24,099 nucleotides of DNA from UBA3839 sp902776985 (GCA_902776985.1 CACYSD010000030.1:1-24099); one strand, 5' to 3'. Shown: positions 5,755 to 14,149, counted from the stretch's first letter. Notes: generated from the sequence alone by a model not told the origin. Numbers and translations are program-made.

Positions 5755-7386
5755 ATGAATAAAAACATATCAGATAACGAGGTAACCACTCCCCTCCTTA
5801 ACGGGAAGGGACAAGGGGGAGGGTCCGCCATTGAGATCATGGACACCACGCTGCGCGATGGTGAGCAGACCAATGGCGTATCGTTCGTTCCCCACGAGAA
5901 ACTGAGTATTGCACGCATGCTGCTGCAGGAACTCAACGTTGACCGTATCGAAGTGGCATCTGCACGTGTGTCCGACGGCGAGAAGGATGCGGTCAAGAGT
6001 ATCTGTCGATGGGCACGTCAGGCTGGTAAGCTCAACCGCGTAGAAGTCCTCGGATTCGTTGACGGCAAGACATCAATCGACTGGCTCAACGACTGTGGTT
6101 GCCGCACTCTCAACCTCCTCTGCAAAGGCTCTGAACGTCATCTGACATATCAGCTTAAGAAGACCCTCGACGAACATGTTGCCGACATCAGAAGCAGTGT
6201 GGAATATGCCACAAGCCTCGGCATCAGCGTAAACATCTATCTTGAGGACTGGAGCAACGGCATGAAAGACTCTCCGGAGTACGTACATGAGTTAGTTGCT
6301 CATCTGGCAGCATTACATCTAACTACTCCCCGCCCTAACAGGGAGGGGCAAGGGGGCGGGTCTGTTTGCCGTTTCATGCTGCCAGACACACTCGGTATTC
6401 TAAACCCCACACAGGTTTACACTTACGTCAGTCAGATGGTTGAGTGGTTCCCCACCCTGCACTTCGACTTTCACGCCCACAACGACTACGACCTCGCTGT
6501 TGCCAATGTACTTGCAGCTGTTCGTGCCGGTGCAAAAGGCATACACACCAGCATCAACGGACTGGGTGAACGTGCAGGAAACGCAGCACTCGCCTCTGTT
6601 CAGGCAGCACTCAAGGACCACCTCAATGCAGAGACTTCGATTTGCGAGGACAAGCTCAACGCTGCTGCACGACTGGTGGAGAGTTTCAGCGGTATCGCCG
6701 TTCCGCCAAATAAACCCATCGTCGGTGAAAGTGTATTTACTCAGGTTGCAGGCGTACATGCCGACGGCGACAACAAGAACAACCTCTACTGCAACGATCT
6801 CCTGCCAGAGCGATTCGGACGCAAGCGCGAATATGCTTTGGGCAAGAACAGCGGTAAGGCAAATATCCTCAACAACCTCAAGGAACTCGGTCTGGAACTG
6901 ACCGCAGAGCAGACACGCCGCGTCACCGACCGTATCATTGAGCTGGGCGACAAGAAACAGCTCGTAACACAGGAAGATCTCCCTTACATCGTCAACGACG
7001 TGCTCAAGCACAACGCCCCCGACGAACGTATCCGTCTGCTCTCCTACATGGTCAGCACAGCCTACGGACTCAAGCCAATGGCGAGTGTAAAACTAGAGGT
7101 AAACGGAGATGTGTATGAAGAATCGGCTATGGGAGACGGTATGTACGACGCATTTGTACGTGCAGTTCGCCACATCTATCGTGACCGTTTGCAACGCACA
7201 TTCCCCTGGCTCACCAACTACGCTGTCAGCATCCCGCCCGGCGGTCGCACCGACGCACTCGTTCAAACCACTATCTCGTGGACTTACAACGAACGTGCGT
7301 ACCGCACTCACGCCCTCGACGCAGATCAGACAGAGGCTGCAATTAAAGCTACAATCAAAATGCTTAATATCATTGAAAACGAGTAA
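5755..7386 (+). CDS. second LeuA-like synthase (2-isopropylmalate / citramalate synthase family) with two element-derived insertions
   Basis: This 543-residue protein has the HMGL-like TIM barrel: MDTTLRDGEQTNG at residues 29-41, the HAHNDYD metal site at 240-246 (His240, His242), GLGERAGN after it, and a C-terminal LeuA regulatory-type domain. It diverges from the first LeuA and matches the paralogue that accompanies leuCD in Bacteroidetes. It could make (R)-citramalate from pyruvate for isoleucine, or act as an alternative isopropylmalate synthase; the sequence alone does not decide. Oddly, residues 12-24 (TPLLNGKGQGGGS) and 191-203 (TPRPNREGQGGGS) are translated palindromic elements. The second lies in the barrel between HLAALHL and VCRFMLPDTLG. 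Removing them leaves an ordinary protein. The natural start was probably near residue 25, just before IEIMDTTLRDG. Confidence 0.88.
   Translation: MNKNISDNEVTTPLLNGKGQGGGSAIEIMDTTLRDGEQTNGVSFVPHEKLSIARMLLQELNVDRIEVASARVSDGEKDAVKSICRWARQAGKLNRVEVLGFVDGKTSIDWLNDCGCRTLNLLCKGSERHLTYQLKKTLDEHVADIRSSVEYATSLGISVNIYLEDWSNGMKDSPEYVHELVAHLAALHLTTPRPNREGQGGGSVCRFMLPDTLGILNPTQVYTYVSQMVEWFPTLHFDFHAHNDYDLAVANVLAAVRAGAKGIHTSINGLGERAGNAALASVQAALKDHLNAETSICEDKLNAAARLVESFSGIAVPPNKPIVGESVFTQVAGVHADGDNKNNLYCNDLLPERFGRKREYALGKNSGKANILNNLKELGLELTAEQTRRVTDRIIELGDKKQLVTQEDLPYIVNDVLKHNAPDERIRLLSYMVSTAYGLKPMASVKLEVNGDVYEESAMGDGMYDAFVRAVRHIYRDRLQRTFPWLTNYAVSIPPGGRTDALVQTTISWTYNERAYRTHALDADQTEAAIKATIKMLNIIENE
5788..5825 (+). 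repeat. palindromic element copy 4, at the start of the second synthase gene
   Basis: This 38-bp element (ACTCCCCTCCTTAACGGG...AAGGGGGAGGGTC) is translated in frame as residues 12-24 of the synthase (TPLLNGKGQGGGS). It is inverse to copy 3, 60 bp away, and closest in sequence to copy 5. Its codon phase (ACT as a codon) is the same as in copies 2 and 5. Confidence 0.9.
6325..6362 (+). repeat. palindromic element copy 5, in the middle of the second synthase gene
   Basis: This 38-bp element (ACTCCCCGCCCTAACAGGG...AAGGGGGCGGGTC) is translated as TPRPNREGQGGGS (residues 191-203). It has no inverted partner nearby. It interrupts a conserved catalytic domain without breaking the frame, between a helix and the MLPDT strand of the barrel. 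Confidence 0.92.
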
Positions 7387-7439
7387 GATACTCAATTCGT
7401 TTTCATTAAAGAAAAAGTCTTCGTTTTCGTTAAATTTTT

Positions 7440-10106
7440 ATGCGAAAGTTCTCTAAGACAATGCTGTTTGCGGTTATGCTAATGTTTGGTATTAGCGTAG
7501 CTGCACAGCAATGGGACTGGGAAATGTATCGCAGAATAGAAAGCGAAATCCAGCTGCCCCGCATGGCAGACAGTACGAGTAACGTATATCCGGTCATAGA
7601 TATACGGACATGCGGAGCCAAGAGCACAATATCAGCCCGGCACAATCAGAAAGCCATACAAAAAGCCATTGACCACTGCTCCAGACGAGGCGGCGGGCGG
7701 GTTGTCGTGCCAAAAGGTCAGACATTCCAAACCGGAGCTATCGAGCTGAAAAGCAATGTAGAGCTTCATATAGAGGAAGCGGCGAAGTTGTCTTTCACTT
7801 TCGAGCCGCAACTCTACCCTATTGTCGAAACTTCGTGGGAAGGAATGGACTGCTTCAATCTTTCTCCATGCATATATGCCTTTCATGCCCACGACATCTG
7901 TATTACAGGAAAAGGCACAATTGACGGAGGAGGCAACACCTCAACATGGTGGCCATGGTGCGGCGCAGCTAAATACGGATGGAAGGAAGGTATCGTCAGT
8001 CAGAAACTCGGAGGCAGGGAACGACTGCTGCGCAACGGAGAGGATGGTATTCCGATGCGTGATGCAAAGGGACATCCTTCGCCACAACGGGTGTTCACTG
8101 CCGACAACGGCATGCGTCCGCAATTGATTGGCATTAATCAATGCGAGAGGGTGCTGATAGAGGATGTAACGCTGCTTAGTTCCCCGTTCTGGGTTATTCA
8201 TCCATTGAAATGCACCGACGTGACAGTACGACGTGTACACATCACCAACGACGGTCCTAATGGCGACGGCTGCGACCCGGAATCATGCAACAGGGTTTTG
8301 ATTGAAGACTGCTTCTTCAATACCGGAGACGACTGCATAGCCATAAAGAGCGGACGCAACAGCGACGGGCGGAAGAGAGCCATGCCCAGTGAGAATATCA
8401 TAATCCGGCGCTGCATGATGAAGAACGGACACGGAGGTGTGGTGATAGGTTCTGAAATCAGTGGAGGTTGCCGGAACGTTTTTGCACACGACTGCGTGAT
8501 GGATTCACCTGATCTAGACCGTGTGCTACGTATCAAGACCAATTCCTGTAGAGGAGGAATCATAGAGAACATCAACATGCGCGACATAAAAGTCGGGCAG
8601 TGTCGTGAAGCCGTAGTGAAAATCAATCTTGACTACGAGCACAATGAGAATTGCTGCAGAGGTTTTAATCCCACTGTGCGCAACATCAATGTTGAGAATG
8701 TAACCTGTGAGAAATCCGAATACGGCGCACTCATCATAGCACTCGACACTGTATGCAATGTCCACGACGTGAACATCCGCAACTGCAGTTTCAGCGGAGT
8801 GGCACGAGGCAACAAGATAACGGGAATGACACGTGACATTAATTTCCACAATTGCCTCATCAACGGTTTTCCGTGTATGACAGGACTGCCCTACAGTCAC
8901 TATTCAGAGTGGATGACCTATTCAGAGATGAAGCGCACGCCTAAGTCATTCCTTCTCGATTTCTCGTCGAAGCCGAAATGGAGCTATGTAATGGGCATAG
9001 AACTGGAAGCCATGCTCGACACTTATCTGCGCTATGGAGGTGAGCGGATATGGAACTACTGCCAGGAATATACCGACACCATGATTGACGGCAAAGGCAA
9101 CATCCGCGGCTATAAACTTGAGGATTACAACCTCGACAACATACGAACAGGTCATTTTGTGGCGCGGATGTACCAGCAACGGCAAGAGCCAAGGTATCTG
9201 AGTGCTATGAGGACACTGATGAAGCAGTTGGAGAAGCAGCCTCGCACTACCGTCGACAAAGTCTATTGGCACAAAGCCATCTATGCCTATCAGGTATGGC
9301 TCGACGGAATCTTCATGGGCTTGCCGTTCCGTTGCCTCTCCACATTCACCACCAGCAGCAACAAGGAACAGAAACGAGGTGACTGGCTGAAAATCTACTA
9401 CGATGCGGTTGACCAACTGAAGAAGACTTATCAGCGCACCCTTGACCCGCAGACAGGTCTCAACCGCCATGCCTACGACGAGACACATACGACATTCTGG
9501 GCAGACTCTCAGAACGGACTTTCACAACACTGCTGGGGACGTGCCCAAGGATGGTACACCATGGCACTAATAGAGATACTGGATGCCCTTCCTGACTTCT
9601 ACAACAGGCGTTCCGAAGTTGTGGACCTGCTAATCAAAGACCTCGATGCTATCCTCAAATGGCAGGACAGCGAAACAGGACTCTGGTATCAGGTGATGGA
9701 CTCCCCCACCCGTTCCGGCAATTACCTTGAAAGCACCTGTTCTGCCATGTTCACATACGCACTGCTCAAAGCCTATCGCAAGGGATATGTAGGTACAGCC
9801 TATAGAGATGCGGGAATTAAAGCCTATCAAGGCATTCTAAGGCATTTCATACGGGAAGAAGAAGACAGTACCATCTCTCTGACCAGCTGCTGCTCTGTTG
9901 CTGGTCTTGGTCCTGCAGCCACAGACGAAGTCATTGCAGCAATGAAACGTGTGAACCCCAAGGGAACAGTAAAAGAAAACCGCCGCCGAGACGGTTCATT
10001 TGAATACTATCTGTCTGAACCTATTCGCGACAACGATCCCAAAGGTGTTGGTCCTTTCATCTGGGCATCATTGGAGATGGAAGCCCTGATGCCTGACTTT
10101 AAATAA
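7440..10106 (+). CDS. secreted GH28-GH105 fusion: polygalacturonase plus unsaturated rhamnogalacturonyl hydrolase
   Basis: An 888-residue protein with a signal peptide (MRKFSKTMLFAVMLMFGISVAAQ, cleaved after about residue 22), so periplasmic or exported. Residues about 45-490 form a GH28 parallel beta-helix. Its active-site residues are visible: NGDGCD (Asn274, Asp276), GDDC (Asp297, Asp298), GHGG (His331) and RIK (Arg364, Lys366). Residues about 505-888 form a GH105 (alpha/alpha)6 barrel with YQVWLDGIFMG (Asp622 the likely general acid) and HCWGRAQGW. GH28 would cut galacturonan or rhamnogalacturonan backbones; GH105 removes the unsaturated uronic acid left by lyases. Such fusions are known from gut Bacteroidetes pectin loci. 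No SusC/SusD pair is nearby. It starts 53 bp after the leucine operon with no visible terminator between. Confidence 0.92.
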   Translation: MRKFSKTMLFAVMLMFGISVAAQQWDWEMYRRIESEIQLPRMADSTSNVYPVIDIRTCGAKSTISARHNQKAIQKAIDHCSRRGGGRVVVPKGQTFQTGAIELKSNVELHIEEAAKLSFTFEPQLYPIVETSWEGMDCFNLSPCIYAFHAHDICITGKGTIDGGGNTSTWWPWCGAAKYGWKEGIVSQKLGGRERLLRNGEDGIPMRDAKGHPSPQRVFTADNGMRPQLIGINQCERVLIEDVTLLSSPFWVIHPLKCTDVTVRRVHITNDGPNGDGCDPESCNRVLIEDCFFNTGDDCIAIKSGRNSDGRKRAMPSENIIIRRCMMKNGHGGVVIGSEISGGCRNVFAHDCVMDSPDLDRVLRIKTNSCRGGIIENINMRDIKVGQCREAVVKINLDYEHNENCCRGFNPTVRNINVENVTCEKSEYGALIIALDTVCNVHDVNIRNCSFSGVARGNKITGMTRDINFHNCLINGFPCMTGLPYSHYSEWMTYSEMKRTPKSFLLDFSSKPKWSYVMGIELEAMLDTYLRYGGERIWNYCQEYTDTMIDGKGNIRGYKLEDYNLDNIRTGHFVARMYQQRQEPRYLSAMRTLMKQLEKQPRTTVDKVYWHKAIYAYQVWLDGIFMGLPFRCLSTFTTSSNKEQKRGDWLKIYYDAVDQLKKTYQRTLDPQTGLNRHAYDETHTTFWADSQNGLSQHCWGRAQGWYTMALIEILDALPDFYNRRSEVVDLLIKDLDAILKWQDSETGLWYQVMDSPTRSGNYLESTCSAMFTYALLKAYRKGYVGTAYRDAGIKAYQGILRHFIREEEDSTISLTSCCSVAGLGPAATDEVIAAMKRVNPKGTVKENRRRDGSFEYYLSEPIRDNDPKGVGPFIWASLEMEALMPDFK

Positions 10107-10112
10107 AAAAAC

Positions 10113-10138
10113 ATTGACGTGAATCTAATCACGTCAAT
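10113..10138 (-). terminator. intrinsic terminator of the MgtC-family gene
   Basis: ATTGACGTGA-ATCTAA-TCACGTCAAT is a perfect 10-bp stem. On the minus strand it is followed by GTTTTTTTATTT, a good U-tract, so it ends leftward transcription. Its right arm contains the MgtC stop codon. On the plus strand there is no U-tract after it, so it should end the GH28-GH105 transcript only weakly. Confidence 0.8.
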
Positions 10139-10803
10139 TCTTCAACAGTTACACCATCGAACTCAGACATGAGGTCGAGCACACGGTAGCGATAGCGCTT
10201 GCGCAGCACCTTAAGGTCTATTGAAACTTCCATGAAGGCATGTCCGCCAGTCTGCTTTTCCTCCATTTTGTAAGATTCGAGTTCCATGCCACGCCGACGC
10301 AGTCTGTTGAGTACGTTCTCAACATCTGCTTGTGATTCAGCAGTGAATTTTACAAAGATATTACGAGATCCGAACCTGCCAAGGAAGAAATTCATTGCTT
10401 CAAGTCCGAGCAGCACGAGTACCGTTGCCGCAATAGCCATCCAGAACATTCCCGAGCCGCATGCCATACCAATCGCTGCAGCCACCCACACACCTGCGGC
10501 AGTGGTCAGTCCGTGCACTGTTCGTTTTTGGAAAATGATTGTTCCAGCACCTATGAAACCGATACCGGAAACCACCTGTGCAGCAATGCGCGATACATCC
10601 AGCCTGACATTTGGATTGTCAGCATAATGCTCCATCGTTTCAGCAAATCCATATTGGGAGAGAACCATCAGCAACGCACTTCCAAGCGCAACGAGGAAGT
10701 GAGTACGGAAGCCAGCTTCCTTAGCCCTGTATTCCCTCTCCAGTCCGATAGCACCACCCAATAGTGCCGCCACTGCTATACGTAATATATAATCCCAAAG
10801 CAT
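10129..10803 (-). CDS. MgtC/SapB family membrane protein
   Basis: This 224-residue inner-membrane protein has the MgtC signature regions: GGAIGLEREYRAKEAGFRTH near the N-terminus and RIAAQVVSGIGFIGAGTI at about residues 71-88. About four or five hydrophobic helices lie in residues 1-140. The C-terminal cytosolic part (about 145-224, starting RNIFVKF) resembles the ACT-like domain of longer family members. MgtC proteins are linked to growth at low magnesium and to control of membrane ATP synthase in other bacteria; that role is not shown here. The start codon sits directly after GAGCACGC, which can pair with GCGTGCTC in the leader (see findings). It lies 120 bp downstream of the nitroreductase gene on the same strand and may be read from it or from its own promoter. 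Confidence 0.88.
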   Translation of the reverse strand: MLWDYILRIAVAALLGGAIGLEREYRAKEAGFRTHFLVALGSALLMVLSQYGFAETMEHYADNPNVRLDVSRIAAQVVSGIGFIGAGTIIFQKRTVHGLTTAAGVWVAAAIGMACGSGMFWMAIAATVLVLLGLEAMNFFLGRFGSRNIFVKFTAESQADVENVLNRLRRRGMELESYKMEEKQTGGHAFMEVSIDLKVLRKRYRYRVLDLMSEFDGVTVEELT

Positions 10804-10923
10804 GCGTGCTCAATAAAATATTAATTATAAATTATAATTCTCGAATTGTGTTATTGTGAATTATGTCACCGTGCGATACCTATTAAAGAAGGTTATCATA
10901 AGAGCACGCTCACAAAGTGAGAA
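10804..10923 (-). promoter_or_regulatory. possible structured leader of the MgtC-family gene
   Basis: Two inverted repeats cross in this 120-bp gap: GCGTGCTC (10804-10811) with GAGCACGC (10902-10909), and TTATAATTCTC (10832-10842) with GAGAATTATAA (10919-10929). Crossing pairs are the topology of a pseudoknot. One arm abuts the MgtC-family start codon on the minus strand. The AT-rich pair could be chance. Confidence 0.3.
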
Positions 10924-11439
10924 TTATAAAAAAGATACTATTTCATTCATATCCTTGCGGTCTTTCTCCTTGCGAGGGCAGTCGACTGCGATGTGTCCGA
11001 TGGGAACAATGGCTACGGCATCCCAGTTCTCAGGTTGAGGGAAGAGTTCGGCAAGGCGTATCGGGTCGTAATTGCACACCCAGCAGGTGCCGAGTCCACG
11101 ATCTGTTGCAGCCAGACAGATATGCTCTACAGCTATGCTCACATCAACATCACCATGAAGCTTCCCGTCAATTTTGCGGCGCCAAGCAGTGTCGTTGTCC
11201 TTGTAGGCAATGATGTACAGCGGAGCCGTGTTAAACCACTCTCTGCTATAGCATTGGCGTAGGCGAGCCTTAGCCTCTTCGCTTTCCACAACCACGAATT
11301 TCCACGGTTGGAAATTTACTGCCGAAGGAGCCATGCGCACACATTCAAGGATATAGTTCAAATCTGTTTCACTAACAGGTTCTTCAGTGAATTTACGTGC
11401 CGAAAACCTCTCACGGCACAGAGTTAGAAAGTCTGTCAT
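10924..11439 (-). CDS. nitroreductase family protein
   Basis: This 171-residue FMN-dependent oxidoreductase has the nitroreductase fold. MTDFLTLCRERFSARKFT holds the usual RxSxRxF-type N-terminus (RFSARKF, phosphate-binding), MAPSAVNFQPWKFVVV is the conserved substrate/FMN loop at about residues 36-51, and GLGTCWVCNYDP follows at about 116-127. Enzymes of this small subgroup reduce nitro compounds, quinones or flavins with NAD(P)H; the natural substrate is not evident. It is divergent from the BNR protein gene, with TATATTTG at 11473-11466 as its likely -7 element. The stop codon lies within an arm of the inverted repeat of the following leader. Confidence 0.9.
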   Translation of the reverse strand: MTDFLTLCRERFSARKFTEEPVSETDLNYILECVRMAPSAVNFQPWKFVVVESEEAKARLRQCYSREWFNTAPLYIIAYKDNDTAWRRKIDGKLHGDVDVSIAVEHICLAATDRGLGTCWVCNYDPIRLAELFPQPENWDAVAIVPIGHIAVDCPRKEKDRKDMNEIVSFL

Positions 11440-11465
11440 TGTCGTTCTGTTTTTACAAGTTTCTA

Positions 11466-11473
11466 CAAATATA
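11466..11473 (-). promoter_or_regulatory. -7 element of the nitroreductase gene
   Basis: The minus strand reads TATATTTG, matching TAnnTTTG, about 27 bp before the start codon. A TTTG lies 22 bp further upstream (11499-11496), slightly more than the usual 19-bp spacing. Confidence 0.5.
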
Positions 11474-11571
11474 CGTGCTTTTTCCGAATCTTTACCAAAT
11501 AATCACAGATTTATTTTTCATATTCATTATATATTCTTCATCCTAAATTTTCCATTATCAATTAATTCATT

Positions 11572-11579
11572 TATCTTTG
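11572..11579 (+). promoter_or_regulatory. -7 element of the BNR protein gene
   Basis: TATCTTTG matches TAnnTTTG, 29 bp before the start codon. The -33 position holds only TTTT (11548-11551). Confidence 0.5.
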
Positions 11580-11608
11580 TAACATAAACATCAACTAACT
11601 ATCCAGAC

Positions 11609-14149
11609 ATGAAAAGACTTTTTACCATTCTGTGTATGGCATTGTTCTCATTATCCGCCATAGCACAGGAAACAGAGACTTATAGCGGTAACATAATCGA
11701 TGAAGAATCCGCATGGTGTTGGTTTGCCGACCCTCGTGCCATCCATTACGAAAATGAAGCAGGAACTATCAATGCTTCCTATATCGGTTTCATCGATGTA
11801 CACGGCAACATCAAGGCTGCACAATACGACTGGACAACAGGACATAAGAGCGAGGTGCTCATACGTTCATATTTCCAGCCCGACGACCACAACAATCCTA
11901 CGTTCCTCGTATTGCCAGACAAGCGTATTCTCATCATATACAGTCGCCATACCGACGAGGCTGCATTCTATTATCGCATATCAAAACAACCAGGAGACAT
12001 CACAAACCTCGGTGAGGAGAAAAGGCTGGCAACTGCCAACAACACTACCTATCCTTCACCATTCATCCTAAGCGACGACCCTACACACTGGTATCTGTGC
12101 TGGCGTGGCATAGGCTGGCATCCTACAATAGCGAGACTTACTCTACCCGATGAAAACGACAATGTAATGTTCGACTTCGGTCCAAAGCAAATCATTCAGA
12201 GCACCGGCGCACGTCCTTATGCCAAGTACCAAAGCAACGGCAAGGACAAAATCTACCTGACCTACACTACAGGGCATCCCGACAACGAATATCCCAACTG
12301 GCTTTACTTCAATATAATCGACATCAATCACGGCAATGGTCCCATCCTGCGCGACATCAATGGCGCCGAACTGAAGAAGATCAGCGATGGGGTCTTCAAC
12401 GTGAACAAAACCTCCGACTATGCAAAAAAGTATCCTATGACCATAGTTGACAAGACTGACAACATCCGCAACTGGGTCTGGCAGGTCTCACTCGACAAGG
12501 ACGAGAATCCCGTCATTGCGTACACACATATCGACAACGCCAAGACCTCACATGTTTATTGGTACGGCAGATGGACGGGATCTGAATGGCGACGTACATG
12601 GGTGCAATATGCCGGACACGCCTTCCACCAGAACTGGAACTCTACTGAGCGTTGCTACTCAGGCGGAATGTCCCTCGATCCTGACAACATCAACGATCTC
12701 TACCTCTCCATTCCAACCAAAAACGGAGAATACAACAAGGATGGAGTGTATGAGATATGGAAATACACTATCAACGACGAAGGCACAGTTTCCGGAAGTG
12801 AGCAAATCACAAGGAACTCAGAGAAGAACAATTCCCGTCCCTTCATTCTTCCTGGTTCCAATAACAGCCCTCTCCGACTGATCTGGATGAACGGCGACTA
12901 CTATTACTGGATGGTGAAGCAGGGATATCCTCAAGGCTACCCTACCGACACACGAATGGACTATGAGTGGAAGGAAAATATCAATCTCAATGATTACGAA
13001 CCATCAGGCTCTGAAGCCATCAACCAGACTTGGAACTTCGGTTTCATACTGAATCAGGAAAAATACGAAGGCACGCTATTCACCATCGGCAGCGCAGAAG
13101 ATTTTACCTATCGTATCAACGCCACCACAAAACGTCCGGAAGTGTACAGCCATGGCAAGGTATATACCAGTCAGAACACCCTCTACACCAGCGACGACTG
13201 GGCTAATAAATCCACCGGAACCAACAGCGACAACCATCCTACCCAGCTGAAGAAGGTCGTAATTACAGTGACCTACGACAATCACCGCCTTATCATCTAT
13301 CGTAACGGTTTGATTGACCAGGTTCTGGAGGACGTTTTCGTCATGGGCAATGCCAAGACAGAAGGGGAAGGATTCAACCACATCTGTGCCAGCCAGACAA
13401 CTCTCTACAACCACTGTCTTTCACCCTTGGAAGTACTGACCTTGGCAAAACAGACAAAAATCAGCAATCCCAATCTGCCTACCGAACTAAAGAATGGCAA
13501 TTTTGAAGGTTCATATTCCGTTCAGCAAAACAGCGGAGTGAGCAGCGACCGTGCCATCTATGTGCCGGAAGGCTGGACAGTGGAGCGAAAGGGAGGCAAC
13601 GAGAACGACCTGACTGCACTCAAGGACGGTGACCTTTATTTCAGCAATTTCTTCAAGTCCCGCCCCTCACCTTCTTCCGACAGCCAGCAGACCTACTGGA
13701 TTCGCCAGAACTGGGGAACGCCCACGCTCACACTCTCGCAGGAACTGCGACTGCCAGAGGGACGTTACAAACTGGAATGTGATGTATGGAAGTCCGGACT
13801 TGGCGGCGATGCTTATCTGAGTGTTGAAATCGAAGACGGGGCAACCGTGATGGCACCAACCGTAGAGAACAAAGAAGCCTGGCAACACATGTCCCTGGAA
13901 TTTGAGAGCGACGGCACAGCCTCGTCAACCATCCGCCTCACGGCAATGCACAACAGCAACGGCTCTGAGAAAATCATCGGTTTCGACAATGTTGTTATCA
14001 CCCTTCTGCTCCCCGACGCTATTGAGCGCACCACATCAAACACCACCCGCCAGCATAACGCAGTATATGATTTGGCAGGCCGCCGTGTACACGACACGTC
14101 TAAAAAAGGGCTGTATATCATCAATGGCAGAAACGTACTGATTGAATGA
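11609..14149 (+). CDS. secreted BNR-4 beta-propeller protein with LamG-like and carbohydrate-binding-like C-terminal domains
   Basis: An 846-residue exported protein: signal peptide at residues 1-19 (MKRLFTILCMALFSLSAIA, then QE). Residues about 25-460 look like a BNR-4 type seven-bladed propeller (AWCWFADPRAIHYEN, DDHNNPTFLVLPDKRILIIYSRH, YCGRW-like and GGMSLDP strands). The BNR-4 group includes polysaccharide lyases such as the ulvan-lyase families, so this may be a lyase, but I cannot identify the substrate. Residues about 465-610 resemble a concanavalin-like LamG sandwich, and about 625-800 a jelly-roll binding module (NGNFEGSYSV...PEGWTVERKGG). The end, YDLAGRRVHDTSKKGLYIINGRNV, is the tail often seen on exported Prevotella proteins. 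With GH28-GH105 nearby, a role in plant cell-wall polysaccharide use is plausible. Confidence 0.8.
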   Translation: MKRLFTILCMALFSLSAIAQETETYSGNIIDEESAWCWFADPRAIHYENEAGTINASYIGFIDVHGNIKAAQYDWTTGHKSEVLIRSYFQPDDHNNPTFLVLPDKRILIIYSRHTDEAAFYYRISKQPGDITNLGEEKRLATANNTTYPSPFILSDDPTHWYLCWRGIGWHPTIARLTLPDENDNVMFDFGPKQIIQSTGARPYAKYQSNGKDKIYLTYTTGHPDNEYPNWLYFNIIDINHGNGPILRDINGAELKKISDGVFNVNKTSDYAKKYPMTIVDKTDNIRNWVWQVSLDKDENPVIAYTHIDNAKTSHVYWYGRWTGSEWRRTWVQYAGHAFHQNWNSTERCYSGGMSLDPDNINDLYLSIPTKNGEYNKDGVYEIWKYTINDEGTVSGSEQITRNSEKNNSRPFILPGSNNSPLRLIWMNGDYYYWMVKQGYPQGYPTDTRMDYEWKENINLNDYEPSGSEAINQTWNFGFILNQEKYEGTLFTIGSAEDFTYRINATTKRPEVYSHGKVYTSQNTLYTSDDWANKSTGTNSDNHPTQLKKVVITVTYDNHRLIIYRNGLIDQVLEDVFVMGNAKTEGEGFNHICASQTTLYNHCLSPLEVLTLAKQTKISNPNLPTELKNGNFEGSYSVQQNSGVSSDRAIYVPEGWTVERKGGNENDLTALKDGDLYFSNFFKSRPSPSSDSQQTYWIRQNWGTPTLTLSQELRLPEGRYKLECDVWKSGLGGDAYLSVEIEDGATVMAPTVENKEAWQHMSLEFESDGTASSTIRLTAMHNSNGSEKIIGFDNVVITLLLPDAIERTTSNTTRQHNAVYDLAGRRVHDTSKKGLYIINGRNVLIE

